Shown here one piece after another: positions 39,201 through 55,400 of a DNA stretch of 64,000 bases. A program made the position numbers and the translations under genes. A model generated the notes under the pieces. The model searched no databases. It was not told the DNA's origin and saw only the letters and a list, made by a program, of their open reading frames with translations. Origin of the DNA: Druceiella hillmani (taxonomy: Eukaryota > Arthropoda > Insecta > Lepidoptera > Hepialidae); the NCBI GenBank assembly GCA_039881145.1, contig JAYKKI010000015.1, positions 30,421,001 through 30,485,000 of the forward strand, read 5' to 3'. Within the stretch, counting starts at the first letter, position 1. The number at the start of each line of letters is the position of its first letter.

Positions 39201-40394
39201 TCCAGTAGCAATAACAAGAATAAACGAGAAGATGGAAATCATTCCATATAACATTTAGAGAGTGTTACACAAGAAATTAATGGTTTCACAGGACATTAAC
39301 GTTTCACGCGAGATATATATCTTTTGAATAGAAAACGTTTCTCGTCCCTAGGAATGGAAACCAAACTCCTACCAATTTTTCTCTGCTCAGGAGAAAATTT
39401 GTAAGTATTAAAAAGGAAGTAACAATATTGTCTTACGATGTATATGCTCTCTACTATGAGGGTATTAAATTATAATTGAGTGGCGCTTAATTTGTTTTGA
39501 ACTAACGAAGAACGAAGCATATAATAGTGAACTGGAGGCAATTTCTCTAACTGAGAATACCTGGCAAATCTAAGCAATTACAAGCCTTTTCTCAATATTT
39601 CTGCAACTCCCAAATTTATGACTTGTTTAAATTAACTTAGAAGCATTGCACTGACTATTTGGAGTGAATCTCAGATTTCAGCTTCGTAGTTAGAAATTTT
39701 GTTAAAAGGGACAAGCACAAAATTATTCATTAGTCTGAAATAAAAAAATTATAATATTTCCCCACTCCAGTCTTACTGTGGTCTGCCCTATTTAACTGTG
39801 TTGGAGACCTTAATTCGGCTGTCTTATTTCAGCCTCGTTACGAAATGTTCTATTAGAATGTATTCAGCCCTGATAGCATAGTACTACTTCATCTTTATTA
39901 GGCCCTGTCTTATTTGACTATATTAGGCCCTGCCTTACTGCAACCCTGCTACAAAATGTCCTATCAAAATGTATTCAGCCTCGTAACATTGCCATACATC
40001 GAGCCTAAATGCAGAATGTAGAATGTCCTATCAAAACACATTTACTCCTGTACGTGTCGCACAACTTCACCCCTACAACTTAGTTTTGATTCTATTTTTC
40101 GTCTAAAATGCATTTTCAATTTGTAAAAATGTACTACAAATCCAAGTGCGTTACAATGTTACACATTTAAAATTCAAGTGTTATTTTAAACGCGTTGCTG
40201 TATAAAAAATTTCGCAACGTATTTAGTTTGTTAAATTGATATGCATAGTATCAACCATTGTTTTAAATACACGTGTAGATAAAGTACCCACTTTTTTATA
40301 TCTACAACGGCTACACATATAATACACCTGTGAATGTATACTTCTAATCTCCATACTATTTTCAATAATTTCATGCTCTATATATCTCTTATAA

Positions 40395-40431
<37 letters not shown>

Positions 40432-43400
40432 CGTTTTTTCTTAGGTGAAGGCGGTGGAATAGTAATTCGCATCTCGTTTACAATTGTTTCAAATTTACTT
40501 ATTTCTTTCATAGTTCTAATTGAATTAATGGATTGAAATTGTAAACATTTCAACAAAACTTCACAATGAGGCATAAACATTGCAAAAAACTTCAGCCACT
40601 ATAAAAGTCGTAATTATTCAAATATGAAAGAAGCATTTGAGCTTGATTAAACGTGTTATGATCACTGTAATAGTTGTCCATTATAGTTTGCATACACTCG
40701 TTTAGAGGCTCTAATTTATCGTGTATAGCTTTCACTGTGCAGGTATTATAATTCCATCGCGTCTGCGGGGCGGCAAATTTCGGTTTAGTGAACGCTTAAA
40801 AAATATTGGAAAAGCATGTAAATTGCAAAACAAGCTCCGTATTGTATGATTAATTGATGGTAGGTGGTGTTTTAATCATTTTTGCACATGTGGGTAGGTG
40901 TTTTTAATCATTTTTTGCACACTATTGACATTGCCGCTCATGACAGTGGCTCCATCATAACTTGGCCTATTAATTTTTTTTCACTATCTTCAATGCATCT
41001 AATTCTTGTAATATTTGAGCCAATATTATATTTGTTGTACGCCTTTTAGGTTGTAAGAATTTTAAAAATCTTTCGTATATTTTATCACCATATATATGTC
41101 TTACAATAAACACTAGCTGTTGAATAATGGTCCAATCTGTTGTTTCATCTGCCTGAATTATAATAAACTCTGATTGTTTTATCTTATCCTCGATTTAATT
41201 TTTGCAAACTTCATAAATAGCATCTAAAATATTATCTTGAATTGATTTAGATGCACCTTTAAAAACCGAGCTACTGGACAAATACTGCTTCATAGCTAAA
41301 TATATCTCTGCAACAAAATCAACCAATTCTCTATTTATTCCAGGAGTGAGGGATTCCATAGATTCGTCATGCCTTTGCAAAGTGACTTGAAATGTTCTAT
41401 AAAACACTACACAATCTATTAAGCATCTTAAAATGTACAGGTTTTTATTAACGTGTGCATTGAACTTTCTGATAGCTTTTCGGTATGCAGAATCGAGCGA
41501 TTCACAAATGCCTACACGACCAATCGATGCCAACTGAAGTTCATTTAATATATGAAGTCGTGATTGTGAATGTTTTTTATTTTTATAGAGAGATCCACTA
41601 AATCATCGATACCTGTATCGGTCCACGCAGAATCGAGTCCGGTGCCTCTAAACAAAAGGCATGGAAAACAAAAAACTTCTTAATTTCTTTACAACCACAT
41701 AACCATGGCGTTTTATTGTACTGTTCATTTTTAAAAACACGAGTGGACATTTTTGTTTTGCACCACATTTATGAGGATAAATCAATTTAAGGTTGTGGTG
41801 GCCCTTTGATTTTATTTCCAGTCTTATTTTTGAAGTCTTTTCACGTTTTTTTATATAATTCACATTGTATTGTTCCATTTTAAATAAACAAGAATGCTAA
41901 AAACGCAACAAATCTAGGAAAGATTAGAAATAATAATTGCAAATTGCAATAATTATTAACACCGACACACTCGCGGAAATATATTTGTTTTGTTTACATG
42001 ACATCGGCAAAATTTGAGTAAAATAAACAGATGCACAACTAATATAGCCGGGTAATATCATCGCGGATGTGCAATGTGACACAAGTCTTAAGAGTGCCAG
42101 GTAGTATCGAACTCTCTCTTTCACTCTCATTGAATTGAGTACCGAATGTTGCACTACATTTTCGTCACTAGAAAGTTAATCATCTTTCTGTGCGCTGCAC
42201 GCACAGATCATTTTAAGTTTCGCTTGCAGGTAAGTTAATAACGACGAAAAATTATGCTTATCTTTTAACAGTAATAATAATAAATACTAGCATACGTAAA
42301 TACATAAGTAGTTCATGAATCATATTTTTTTTGATAATTATTTGTGGGAGTTTACTGCACCAGTGCTCCTTAGAAGTTGCCTCTGGATGAGACAGTGTAA
42401 CAAAATAAATGGATGAAAACTTCGATAGATTAAACTTGTATAAAGCCTATCAAGTTTTCATTGATTTATCTGTATTAACCTAATAAAACGTTGACAATCA
42501 GTGCCGATAATTGAAAGTTTTTTATGGGCAGGAATAACACGTATATGAAAAACACAAGTAAAATTGAATAAGAATTAATTGATTACATCATTGGTGAGCA
42601 CAAATTCTCCGTGTAAAAATATTCCATATATTACTGCATAATGAATCATTTTCACTGCGTTCAGACAGATACTATATATTTTGTGTTACTCTTTCTATTT
42701 TACTAAACTTATATTGAAATATTGTTCGGTTTTAAAATAAATATCAAATTACGAATTTCACTTATACCATTTATTTATACAAATACCAGATATTTAATGA
42801 TTACTGGTAACATTCTTATTTTATCAGTACTTTATCCCTTTAGAGAGATATATTAGATTACGTAAAAATAAGCTATTTGATGGAATGTAAATAAAAATAA
42901 TTCATTCATCGTAACATCTTAGTACGAAGTAGACGTTTTAAAAAATGTTTAATTTTTATGTACTAATTATGAAATATAACTCGAGTGAATTTTAAATTTA
43001 TAAATTATTTTCACTTGTTACAAATCATATTACTGTAAATATGAGAAACACTGATTTTACATTACATTCAGTTTTATAAACAAATATCATTATTAAATAA
43101 ATAAGAATATAATAATTTATTATTACTTATAACATTGAGTATGAGATGGGTATAAAATTATTCCAATATATGATTATTTTCAGTAAATAACCATTTGAAA
43201 AGCAATGTCTATTATAACAAATACACCATTATAACATGCTCATGAGCATGATGGTTGTGAGTGTGTGCGAGCATGATTACTGCGCTGTGTGTGTGTGCGA
43301 GCATGATTACTGCTCTGCAGACCGTACCATATTATCCCTACTAACATAATAAAAGTAAAACACTGTCTGTTTATTTGTTCGCTTGTCTATCTTTCACGCT

Positions 43401-46400
43401 GAAATAATTCAACTGATATCATGAGAATTTTGCACACTAATAACATGCGTTTTAGATTAAAACATTGTCTGCTTATAGGTTTCTTGTCTTTCTTTCACGC
43501 TCAAATAATCTAATGGATTCAAATAAAATTTTGCTACTTTATATTACAAATCTCAGATTAAAATATGGGCTATATATACATAAGTAAGCTTTTATTTATA
43601 GGCGCATTATAGTAAATATAAACACTCAAAAATTATATTGGCCCACAAAAAACTAATGTGCTGCAAATTTAATTTTAATAATTGGGAACATGTTCCACTT
43701 AACATTAACATTTAATTATATGGCATTGGATAAAATGGGTGGTGAAGTAAGATTTAGTAAATTATGTTCAAAATACTACTTATCTCGTAAATATATAACT
43801 AGCCTGGTTGAAATCTATGCTAATCTATTTCTTTAAAAATAATGTTTTACATTTTCCTAACACAATGCGAGCAAAACCACAGACAAAAGCTAGTTCTACA
43901 AAGTCTCCTATTAATTTAAATATTTTATTATTTCTCAAGATCAATTTTTTGAGTGACTGTTTTGGGAAATATAAAATTAGCTATAAATGATTCGAGCCTA
44001 TGTTTTACGCTTGTCGATTGTCATTGCCGCCAATGTTTTCGCACCATTGGGTTTTCCATTGAAGTAAACTAAGCCAAAACCCAAAACCCTTAAGTTCATT
44101 CAATTAATAATGTTTAAATGGATATAAATTACAGCATAATTTGTATGAGGACAGATGTTAAAAATTTAAATATAGAACTTCATGTTAAAAATTTAAATAT
44201 AGATTCTTGCTATATTTAAATTTTTAACATGAAGTTCCTAGACAACTATGGTCATCTTGGCATACTGAGTGAGGCTAATAGATGGATGGAATCCAATTGA
44301 TTCGGGTGAAAGGGTTTATTCCTTTCTAAAAATACACCTACAATAACTATCAAATCAAATCGTTCTAAAAATACACCTATAATAACTATCAATAATATTT
44401 ATTTCACTTCATTCTTTTATATGAGGTCTGGCTCTAATCTGTATGGGGCCAATTTATATTTCCAATTTGGCTTGGAATCAATTTGCAACAATGCTTACAG
44501 AATAAAAATAATTATAATGAACGTCTGGCTCAAAAGAACCTAGTATTCAGAGCCATAAAAACCTATCCAAAAAAAAATAATGTTGCTCACTTGCAGGAGA
44601 TGCCCTGAATGAATAAAATAAGATGCCAAAGCAATATTTTGGGCTTACATATTAGTTACGTTTTAATTTACGATATTAAGTTTCAGTGAGTCTTGTGTCA
44701 TTTACAGTATAGTAAAGAGTGAATTGGTAAGAAACTTGGTAAAATGTTCGTAAATTATTTCTGTTCTGGTTTAATGAACGTAACAAGTGTTCACGAACTG
44801 ATCTGTTTCTCTTATAATATCATTTGTAAATGTAAATTTTACTGTTTCAAAAGGAATTCGTGTGATCATGATACTACTAGAAAATTTAAATTCGGTAGTT
44901 TAAAAAGGAAACAAGCTATCACAAGGAGCGAGGAAAAAATCTACTTAGTTCTTTATATGAATGTACTAAGAGTGATAGTCAAGAAACAACTAAGGACTCC
45001 TTGATTAAAAATGACACATTATTGCGTGTTAACCCTTCCCCAGCTGAAATAATTTCATTAACAACTTCCTGGCAGCCACCGCTACCTACTAGCAGGGATC
45101 ATCAGTCAACTACTTTATTGCATCCTATATAGCCATCAACACTGTCCGGCTAAGAACATGTCTCGGTTAAGAATTGTAAACCTGAATCCTCAAAATAATC
45201 GAGATTTGTTCCTATCAATGGGTGTAGACCAAACTGAGATTTTATTAAAAGGTCTAATCCAAGTTAAATTTGATTTTTCCGTAAATGACTGACTGAACTA
45301 TTGCCTCAATAGCCTAGACTCAAATTGAACGAGAAAGATAACGCTGAAGAGATGTTTTAGAGAGATTACTGCCATTGTACATCTTCTTTCACAATTCCTT
45401 CAGAGGTCATAAAGACAAATAAATATCTGGCCCAGGTGAAGTTAGATCGGTGACAACTTTTAATATATAGTAAAGTTAATAGTCCAATTTGCTCAGACAC
45501 TGTAAGTTTACCCAAACCACAGACCAGACAATTAATGACCACAATCTTGGAAAACTTATTCAAAATAAGCTTATACAATTAATGGCAAGTCATGTGAAAA
45601 CTAACATTGTTAACTTATTTATTACTATAAAATTTACAAGAAATTTATAAGAAATGGTTAGAAAGCAATAAAAAGAACATTTTATTGCTTTCTTAGCCTT
45701 AGAAAACCACAGTAGAGAATTTGACTATTCATCGAGCTAAAACAAGGAATAATCATTGGAAAACTGGAAAGACTAAAGGTATAATAATGGAGCCAACGTG
45801 CGTGGAGAAAAATGTGGTGTCTAGAAAAGAATACTCAAAATTAATCCACTTGTTTACTTTTTGGACGTCATGTATGTTCAAGCAAAATCTCTTTTTGGTT
45901 TATGCTCTGCTTGCTAGCTTGAGCTAGAGATGGGCAATTTTAAAAGCACATGTAAAAGCCGTATGTCTGAAGCAAGTTTTAGAGTTCAAGACTAAGTTAG
46001 AAACATAACATATTGTCAGTTGATTAGTGAAATAACTTCCTACAAATATGTAATTTCTCTTGTGATATGGTATGACTTTCTTGCAATGATAAATGTTAAA
46101 AAATGTACCTACGTTACCAAGTGATTATATAACACTAAGACGCATTTATACACTGGCTTGCCAATTATAGGGAAATCGGGTTTCAGCTATTCTTGGTAAT
46201 AAAGAGAGAAATAGCTGAGGAAAATGATATTGAGAGTTGAAAGTCTTGAGAAGAAGACATAAAATAAATAACTATGATTATGAAGCAAAAGATGAAGCTC
46301 CTGAATTGCCTTCAGAGGGACTAGAAGAGACAAGAATTGTATGAAGATCTAAAGATGAAAGTAATGATGATATTATATTGGTACTGAAATGTTTAATAGA

Positions 46401-49400
46401 AAGTGTAAATATTACCTGCAACTCCATTCTCATTGAGGAATTGCCACATTTTTGTCTCATATGAGGCATCGTTTTGACTATGTTGAACCATGGTGACAAG
46501 CTCCGACACAAATGCTTCAAGGGCAGCGTTAGGGTTCAATTTCAAGGCAGCACATGGTAGACCAGACGCACAGAGTCCTGACACCAACTTATTCACCCCT
46601 AAATAGGAATAGTATTTATTACATATATTCACAAAAAATACTGTTCGAAGTTGTGCTCAGTTTATTATTCCTTATATCCACATTGCGTCGGGTGCAACGT
46701 TTTGGATTTTTAACTAATGTTCCTAAATGTGTACTAAACTATAAATTTAATGACATGTAGTGTCATTATGTAAATTTTTTCTAAAGAAAATTATGAAATT
46801 ATCATCTCTGGCATTAGCCTAAAGCATACAGCGAGTTTGAACCGTCGGATTTACCTTCATGTTTGTATGGTCAGTAATAAATTTAAAACAGAATAATAAA
46901 ATTCCTATTGCAATCAGTAAAATTATCATATGTGTCAAATTGAAACGTGAAATCACTATTTTAGAAGAGTAAATATTGTTTTATGCAAGCATACATTTAT
47001 ATTGAGATGCGCTGGCATCGGAGACAAGTTCAGCACTCTCCGTCCAAAAGAATTCAGAAAGGACTGTTTTGTTATTACTCACTATTTTTTTTGAAAAGTA
47101 TTTCTGAAATTGTATACCATATCATTGAAACTTACCAGTGTCAGCACAAGCCATCTCTGGCACTCTCTCAGCCAGTGTGAGTGCAGCGTTAACCCTCACC
47201 AGCTCTTTTTCTAAACATGACACTCCTAATACTTCAAGTGGGGGTGCTCCGTCATGTCGCTCTCCATCGCTGGCACGTTTGTCCCCTCGGCGGTGAGGTT
47301 GACCAGGTCGTACGAGGAAGGCGTGAGCCGGCGGTGCGAGGCGGAGGCAGGCTAGAGCTGCTAGTAGACAGCGCTGGTGCCACCGGATGGCTTGAACTGT
47401 TCCTCCGCCCTCGGCAGCGCAACGTGCTCCTCTTTCGTACATTGTGGCTGCAGCTGGAGGGTAGATATTATGTTGAAGTTGATCGAACGTGATTTGCTGA
47501 GACATAAAATTTCCATTTCGATGAGCCAAGGATTATGTTATTCTAAGGTCTTTAAATTTTCCTCATGTTTTTATTTTTTTTTCATAATTGCTTTTCATTA
47601 GAATATAAATAATTAAGTCAAACTTATTTCCAAAAGACCCATTGTGTGTGTAGTTATCACTTATGATATCGATCGAGTGGTGAAAAATATACTTCCATGG
47701 AGTTATTTTGCACCAATTTGGCTTAAATGTTAACATTAATGCTCTTTATCACCTGATCATTTTACACTTCACTTATTTTCTTTACTGAAATATAGGTGTT
47801 CATAGATATTTGCCTGGTACAACATATCTATCTGTTCTCACGGATACTCCTACCAGTTAAGGCATGAAGAGATAGCAATGAGACATATAAGGAGTGGGAT
47901 TTTGTACATCTACTAAAATTTCAACAACAGACTTTTAATAACAGACATTTCATCAAACATCAAATTTCTTATAACTGCAAATTATTTAATGCATTTATTG
48001 TTCTTAACTCCTAATGAAAATACTAGGTAGTGGAGTTATAAAGAATAATACGTTTGGCCTTAAACCGAATACCAAACATTCAGCGAGGGCTCTGAATAAT
48101 CGAATATTCGCAAAACTATATTTATGGATTTAGCACCTGAAAGCATATTGGAAAGTGTGTATTCCACATGTTGTCACTACAAAGCAGCGACGAGGCCAAT
48201 CGATTGGATGTTAAATGCTAGTGAAAGTCTGTGTGAATTTTTCTCATGGGCTGAATAATTTTACAGCTATATTTTTCTATGAATACATTTCATATTCCAT
48301 TGTGTTCAGGAATTATGAACAATCCATTACAAATTATTATTGTATGATTAAAAAAAACTAAATCAAAGGAAATCTTTCACCTTTTAAGATGTAATTAATG
48401 AATTTTATTAGAAAAATATATTTCGTCCCGTAACCATGTCTTAAAAATAGGAAAAACTTATGGATTTTTTAATTTAACTTTTTAATATGTACGAGAAGCA
48501 TGCTCTGTATGAGAAGCAGATAAACAATTTCTAAAGAATTCGTTAAATCTCAAATCTCAATCTGTTTAAATTGTGTGAAAACACTAGGCAGCAAAGCATT
48601 TGTTAGGCAGCTACTACTAGTTTCATCTTAAATGTTAGCAGCTGTAATAATTTTTTTAAGTGGGGGGAACTGCTTTTATTTTTTTTTTAATTATATTGAA
48701 TACTTAGAAACTTAAATATCTATCCTATCTGTTTAGATAGCCAATTCGTGGTAAGGAAGTCAAGATTAGGAATCAAAAGCAAAATAAGTTAATACTAAAA
48801 GTTAGTTTTATTACAAATTTAGAAAAAGATTGTACTCTTCACATGTCAATAATAAGATATTTTAATTTACAAAGGCAAATGCAAAAAGACCCACATCAAG
48901 GTGGGTGAGAATTGTGAGTTTCTTTGCACGAGTCACAATTTATTAACATCAGACTCGGTGTGTAAATATAACTTACCTTTTCTATAATTTTGTCTGTGCA
49001 CGTGTAGCGCGTATAGGAAATCGTAATATGGGTTATCAGCATGTGCGTCTGCAAGGTGGGCTCGCGCCTCAGCTGCTGCTGCAGCCTCCACGGACAGAGC
49101 CTCTGCCTTCACCAAGATACCGAGCTGGCCCGACGCAGCTGTGTACCATTAGTGATTTATTTTAAATGGAAAAAACATAAAAAGAAACTATGCATTTTAG
49201 TAATTATGCAAAGTTCAATTGTATACTTAGTTCTTATAAATCCGATGTACCGCTAAATTTATACCTAAAGCATTGCAAATTTATAAATTTCAGTATGGTC
49301 AAAAAAACCATAATAAAATAATTATGGTTCCTGACATTTTATATTTTATTACTAATACTAAAACGGACAAGGACTAAATTATCAACATTTATTAAATCAA

Positions 49401-52400
49401 TGAAATATTAGTGAAATTTACAAAAAAAAACTAAAATTATTTGCATGTTGTAAAGTTCTGTACATACTTAAATTAGAATCTCATTGAATTTTGAAAGTAC
49501 AAATTAATTCGAAACATATTGACTTTATTAATATAATGAACTGCATATTTTTTATTAATATCTTTATTAAAATCTATATTAAGTACACTAAATTAAATAC
49601 TATTTATTGTAATAAATAAATGTATTTACATAATCTGTGACAGATCTGAAAACTTTTGCTGCACATCCAATGACCATCAAGTTTTAAGCAAGAATGAGAC
49701 AGATTGTTATTTTATACAGCTATATGTATGTATGTACTAATGTGGACATGGATTGGTAGACAGATAGGGATAAATTCTCTGTAAGGTGTGAGTTTTCTAT
49801 TCATCAAACCCTCTTAGATATTTTCTTTTAGAGGGAAAAATGTTTCCATCTTTGTCTAAATTATAAATTTTCGTTTTTAGAATTCTCTAGAAAAAAGTTC
49901 TATAATAATGTTTTTTGCATAAAGTTAACCATTTCAGAGATACAGACTTGAGAAATGTTCAAAATATCAAAATGGAATTTTTCAGTTTTGCTTATTTCTT
50001 GAAAACTGTAGAGTTTTCAAGGAGAATGCAAGAGATCAAAATTGTAGATCATCCAATATAGTATGTTGACCGAAGTTCATTTCATAATTATTCTCTGTAC
50101 ATATCGCGCCCCTCTTCTTTAGGCAATGGAAAATCACTATTTTCTACATTGGCTACTTTTCTCTAATGAGTCCTTTGGTGGTTATAAACTGCCATCATAT
50201 AGTGTAACATTTTTGTATCAATGATTTGAAATTGCTTTAAAGTTCTCCACTGTTACAATTTGCTTCAAAAGTATTCATTTTAGTAGTTTTCTACCTGTTG
50301 TGACTGGGAACAATACTTGAAGGTCAACTTGAGAGCAATCAAGCAACATGTGTACAGGCAATTGAAAGCCCTAAATTGATCGACTAGGTAGTTTTGTAAC
50401 CTACCTCACGTATGCTGTTATTGCATGAGAGAGGAAGAGACAAAAGCAGATATTATTAGCGTACATTTCAGTCCTTGCGCAATCTACCTGCATCAATCAT
50501 CACTAGTATCTGAGTTATAACCGAAATTAATTGTTTTTGAAGTATACTATTATGCTTTAAATTAAAATGCTGTTGAAGCAAACTACGAGTCACATCTTCA
50601 ATTCGGATATAAGTTAGTTTTCTGAACTGACACCTGGTGCAATGGGTACATGTCCAAGTCAAAAGGCGATAAACTATTTGTTCAACATTTTTTTGCCAAC
50701 ATATCAAATGTCTTGGGTACCTCACATGTCATAATCTGAAGCTGGCATAGGAAATGTGGCAAGCATGCCCTGAACAGTTAATTGACCAATGAAGCAGAGG
50801 ACTAAGCAGCATACAGACTGTGATTCTCAATACCAGTGAGTTAACTGTAAGGCCATCGTGTGACTAAATACTATAGTACAGTGGTGTGACAGTGGTCATT
50901 AATACAGTTTGAAGTTTGCTAATTAAGAAACAATGGACTAATTTAATTGTATCCCTTAAAAATACATTTCAGCTTACTTAACAATTTAAACCTTAAAGCT
51001 CTCCAACTCCATTATTAGTATCTTTTAATTTTATACATACATAGAATGATTTTTGATAGATTAATATGTTAATCAAGATAATAGTAATAATTTGTGGAAA
51101 AGCTGTTAAATATGAAGAAAATAAATATTTTCAACACATTCAGTGAACATATAATAGTGGTATATGGTTCAGTGGCCCTTACTACTTACATTACAAAAAT
51201 TGAACTAACCGAGAGAAGTGAGGAGAGCAGCAGCTGCGGCGGCACGCTGCGGCGCTGCAGGATTGGCAGCTGCTGCACTGAGCGCGCGTCGCACATGGCC
51301 TGCCTGCAGCTCTGCACGGAACACTAGCGAGTGGAACATGGCCTGTATCATAAAAGATAATAAACATATATGTGATGGATAACAGGAAAAATTGGATAAT
51401 ATATGTATACTAGCTATTTAATATGTATATCAATCAAAGATGCTTGATAATGCTAGTATATTTATATCATGACAGTTTATCAGACATATTTTGGATAATT
51501 TTAAAACACTTTTCTGAAAATTGTCAAATATGCCATTGTATGAACATCATCAAAATATCTTGACAGACCAAAGTGAGTATATGGTCCAATAGGAATGAAC
51601 TACTTCACATCTGGTCGTTATATCAGAATGTATGATAAGTTTTACCACCTATCTCTTTTTTACCTCTTTCACCAATTTCGTTTAACATGACATAGATTGA
51701 GGCAAATAGACATTATTTTTATAATTCTGTGACGGCCATCGTATCCAATGGATATGTGCGTCTCGTGAATAATGCCAAAAATGTCTTAATTTGGAACCTA
51801 ATATTTTACGTTCACGTCATTGTCTGACAAAATAGATGTAATCAATTTTTCTATACCACCAATACAACAAACGCCAGATCACTTTATACGAAGGTACTTA
51901 CCGTTTAAGAGATATTTTATATATAGTTTTTTGCAAATTTTACACTCATTATTTTTTGTACTATTATCTGTTCTTAAAACCTAAACTTCCAACCGGTCGA
52001 GCAATAACTAACAAAAAAAAAAACTTGGTCTGAGGCACCTTAGACTTTACTGTTTTAACCCATTCACAATGGTTATACATGAATAATGAAAGTATTTGTT
52101 TATTATCCAAGACATTTGTATAATATGACATGTTATCTGTTTGCAATCAATATATATACATAATAGCCTTAACCATATAATAAATAAAATGAAATCTATA
52201 TGAAATTTAGGCTGTTATAATGTAACCTTGTAAAATACATTATTTTTAATAATTCTTTAATCATTGCCTTCATATTTTGATAATGGTTCGGGAACAACAC
52301 ACATGGTAAAAGATGTTCTGGCAAGTTCTGTTTATTTAACATGACTCTACATGTATGGGTCAAACCCCTTTTTAAAATAACACATTACCTATAAAACAAC

Positions 52401-55400
52401 AAGGCCCATAAATGGACAATGTTTAGGGAGGTAATTGATGATGATGAGTAATTTGTAAGTCATTTGGTAGAAAACTGAAAAAAATTATAAAGTTTTACGA
52501 CAACAAAAGTGACAACTATTCCAACTCCACTGAGTGTTAATTTTATATTACTAGTAGTCTCTTGATTATAGTAACCGAGAACAAAACCAACAAACATGGT
52601 CTAAAAAGAGATCCTTAAAACAAAATAGGATTTGGACCACAGTAAGCTTCACATAGTATTAGCTTAAAAAAGGTAATACATAGGTTTATATATCGCTCCA
52701 AGCTTATGACGTCAAAGTACAGACGAAAGAGCTAGCAGGCTATAAACTGTTACACTATCTCATATGGGGTCATACGAGGAGAAACCAGTCACATGAAAAA
52801 GCTTGTTTCTTAATAAAATTAAGTCTTACCAAATTTGGGTCATCCCTGTCAGCAATACTAATGGCTGTCTGAGCCAAGCGCACCACGTATTTGCTGGCAT
52901 CGTGTAACTCCAATAGTTTTATGACCTGAAATGTGCAATCAGATATACAGTAATTTCATTTGACCTTGGTAAAAAAGACATCTAAACTATGATACTATGA
53001 ATATAAGTTTCATTTTCATTATTCAAGTACACATGTGAGTTCTTGCTATTTTTTCCCTTGTATAGATATTTATTTACAAATTTACTAAATGTGGTCTATT
53101 CCATTGTCTTAGTATGTATTACTTCAATATATTTTGTGAATATTATACATTTTAAGTAATTAGGATAACATAAATATATTTATTTGTCCATAGAGTCTGA
53201 GCAATAAATGACATTTTAATATTAGTAAATGTGTGATGACATATTCACAGATGCATATTCACAATAACGGGAAACGTTACTCACAATTATTCACTATTTC
53301 ATTAGGGATTATCTTCGAAATAGCGGAATAAATAAATGTAATTATTTGGTTTCCATAAGAGAAAATCTATATTGTAATGTTAGAGATAACAAATATGCCC
53401 CGCGGTCCGAGTAGATATCACACGCCGAAGTTTCTGTCCCACCACGTTACAAGTTGAAATGATAATATTATAATACTCTCTATCAGTACATACATGATTG
53501 TGGACTAGAAATTGTGATTGTGAACTACTTGTTCACTACAAGTAGTTTAAAATGAAAAGAAATGGAATATGTAAATTTTTCCCTTTCTTTCATTGATATC
53601 ACTTGACCTCGTTGCCCCACTTTCAAATTTCAATACCCATTTTGAATAAAAATAGTTCCAAAATTTGTTCATATGAAATAGATGCGGATGAGCAAACTAT
53701 ACCACTGTGTTAAAGTTGACAGTAATAGTAATTGCTGCGAAAAAAACTGTGACAGACTCCGAAGTCTCATAACGAAATAAAAAAACCTAAAATTTTTACA
53801 TTTTGATATATATGATTGTATTTACGGTTTTCTGTTCAACTCATCTTAGCCCATAACTGGATTTTCTTTGTTCAATTGATATCTTAAATAAATAGTAGTT
53901 GCCTTCATTCTCTGATTGACTACCTTTTTCATTTTGACGTATGAAGTAAAAATGTACAGAATTATTTATTTCCAATACATAGTTTCGTTGCTCAACAGAT
54001 ATGGAGAGTAAATTGTGTATGCTTAAAAGTAAAATTCCATGAAATTTTGAAGGTTTTCCATTTAAGTCAGATGTTCTGTAAAAGAGAATATCTGTAAATA
54101 TGTTATAAAGGAATTTTTTAATCAAATACTCGCTAATACAGGTGTAACATTTTTTATATTTGTAAATTTTGTATAAAACATATAATCATAATAAAATATA
54201 AAAATATGGCTAGTGAATGTATTAAATAAGTTAATTACTTTAGTTGACATTCATTATTTTAACGGGAATCGGTAAAGTCAACACTATAAATTTTAAAACG
54301 ACTTAAAATTATTTTGATATCCTCATTCTGTTCTTCAATTACCTATTTAGATCAATATTATATCACAAAATTTTCACTGACCTTCAAATAATACAGAACA
54401 AGTGCTTGATATTGGCTGTTGAGACTGCCGGTGCCCTGGATCATCTCTTGGAGGAAGGGCTCCTTGGTCACACCATTGGCTGCTCCACAAAAAGCGGTGT
54501 AAGCCGCCTCTGCATTGCCAGCATCCAGGTATGACATACCAAGAATAAACAACCCTAAGTGGGCAATATTCATTAATATTTATTTTTTAATGATTTGACT
54601 GGCAGGTTATTTGTGGTTTTTGTAAAACAGCTTAGAAAAAAGACTTTTCTAAAAAACTAGCGAAGCTGTGTTCGATTTTTGTGTGCGAAACTAGTAATAT
54701 CTGCGAACTATGTTTATATTGTTCATTTAGTTTCTAATAACAAAAAGAAGTCAACTGTATTTGTTAATTTATAAATCATAAATATAAATATATATATATA
54801 TATATATAATTAATGTGTCTTTTAAATAAATAGCCACAGTAAACATCGTTAAAACATTTTTGTACTTATGACATATAATTGTACTAGGGCCATTAATTCT
54901 AGGATCATAATTTTAGAATTGTGGTACATCAATAGTCGACAGTGAGCATTTAACAACTTGGTTGTGATAGATGTTTTTAAATTAAGAAAATTGGCAAAAT
55001 AATGACACAAACTACTTACTGGAGCATCTATTCCATTCACACCATGGTTTCAGCAAGGCGACATAGTTCTGTACTAGCTGAGGTTGGCCCAATGAGGCCA
55101 GCCACCAGCCAAGCTCGAATCCACCACTTACTCCCCAACTGTTTGATACCTCTAGTTAAGGTTTTAATAAAGAATCTTATTTTAATAAAGAAAAAATATT
55201 AATCTCAGTGATGCCTTTAACATGGTGCGTACATTTATACAAAATATGTATATATGGGGGTAACCAAATTAATCAGGCCACAAAATTTAGAGCTTATTGT
55301 TTGTATATGAATATTTTTTGTTGTCTAAATGTAATATTGTTAAGCATAGTAAAACTAAGATTTATATGTTTTTGTTATAAAAACCACATATGCTTTATGT

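Noticed and set aside
43261..43315. Repeated GCGAGCATGATTACTG units as a possible CRISPR-like array
   Set aside because: Only two directly adjacent units with no spacers, in a eukaryotic intron.
44744..45578. Open frames at 44744-45004 and 45578-45366 as possible gene or transposase pieces
   Set aside because: Some protein-like stretches, but no recognisable family, no consistent frame and no terminal repeats.
50468..50725. Minus-strand 85-codon open frame as a NUP160 exon
   Set aside because: The exons at 51210 and 48977 join directly in phase (split Ala codon) and align to the family without a gap, leaving no room for it.
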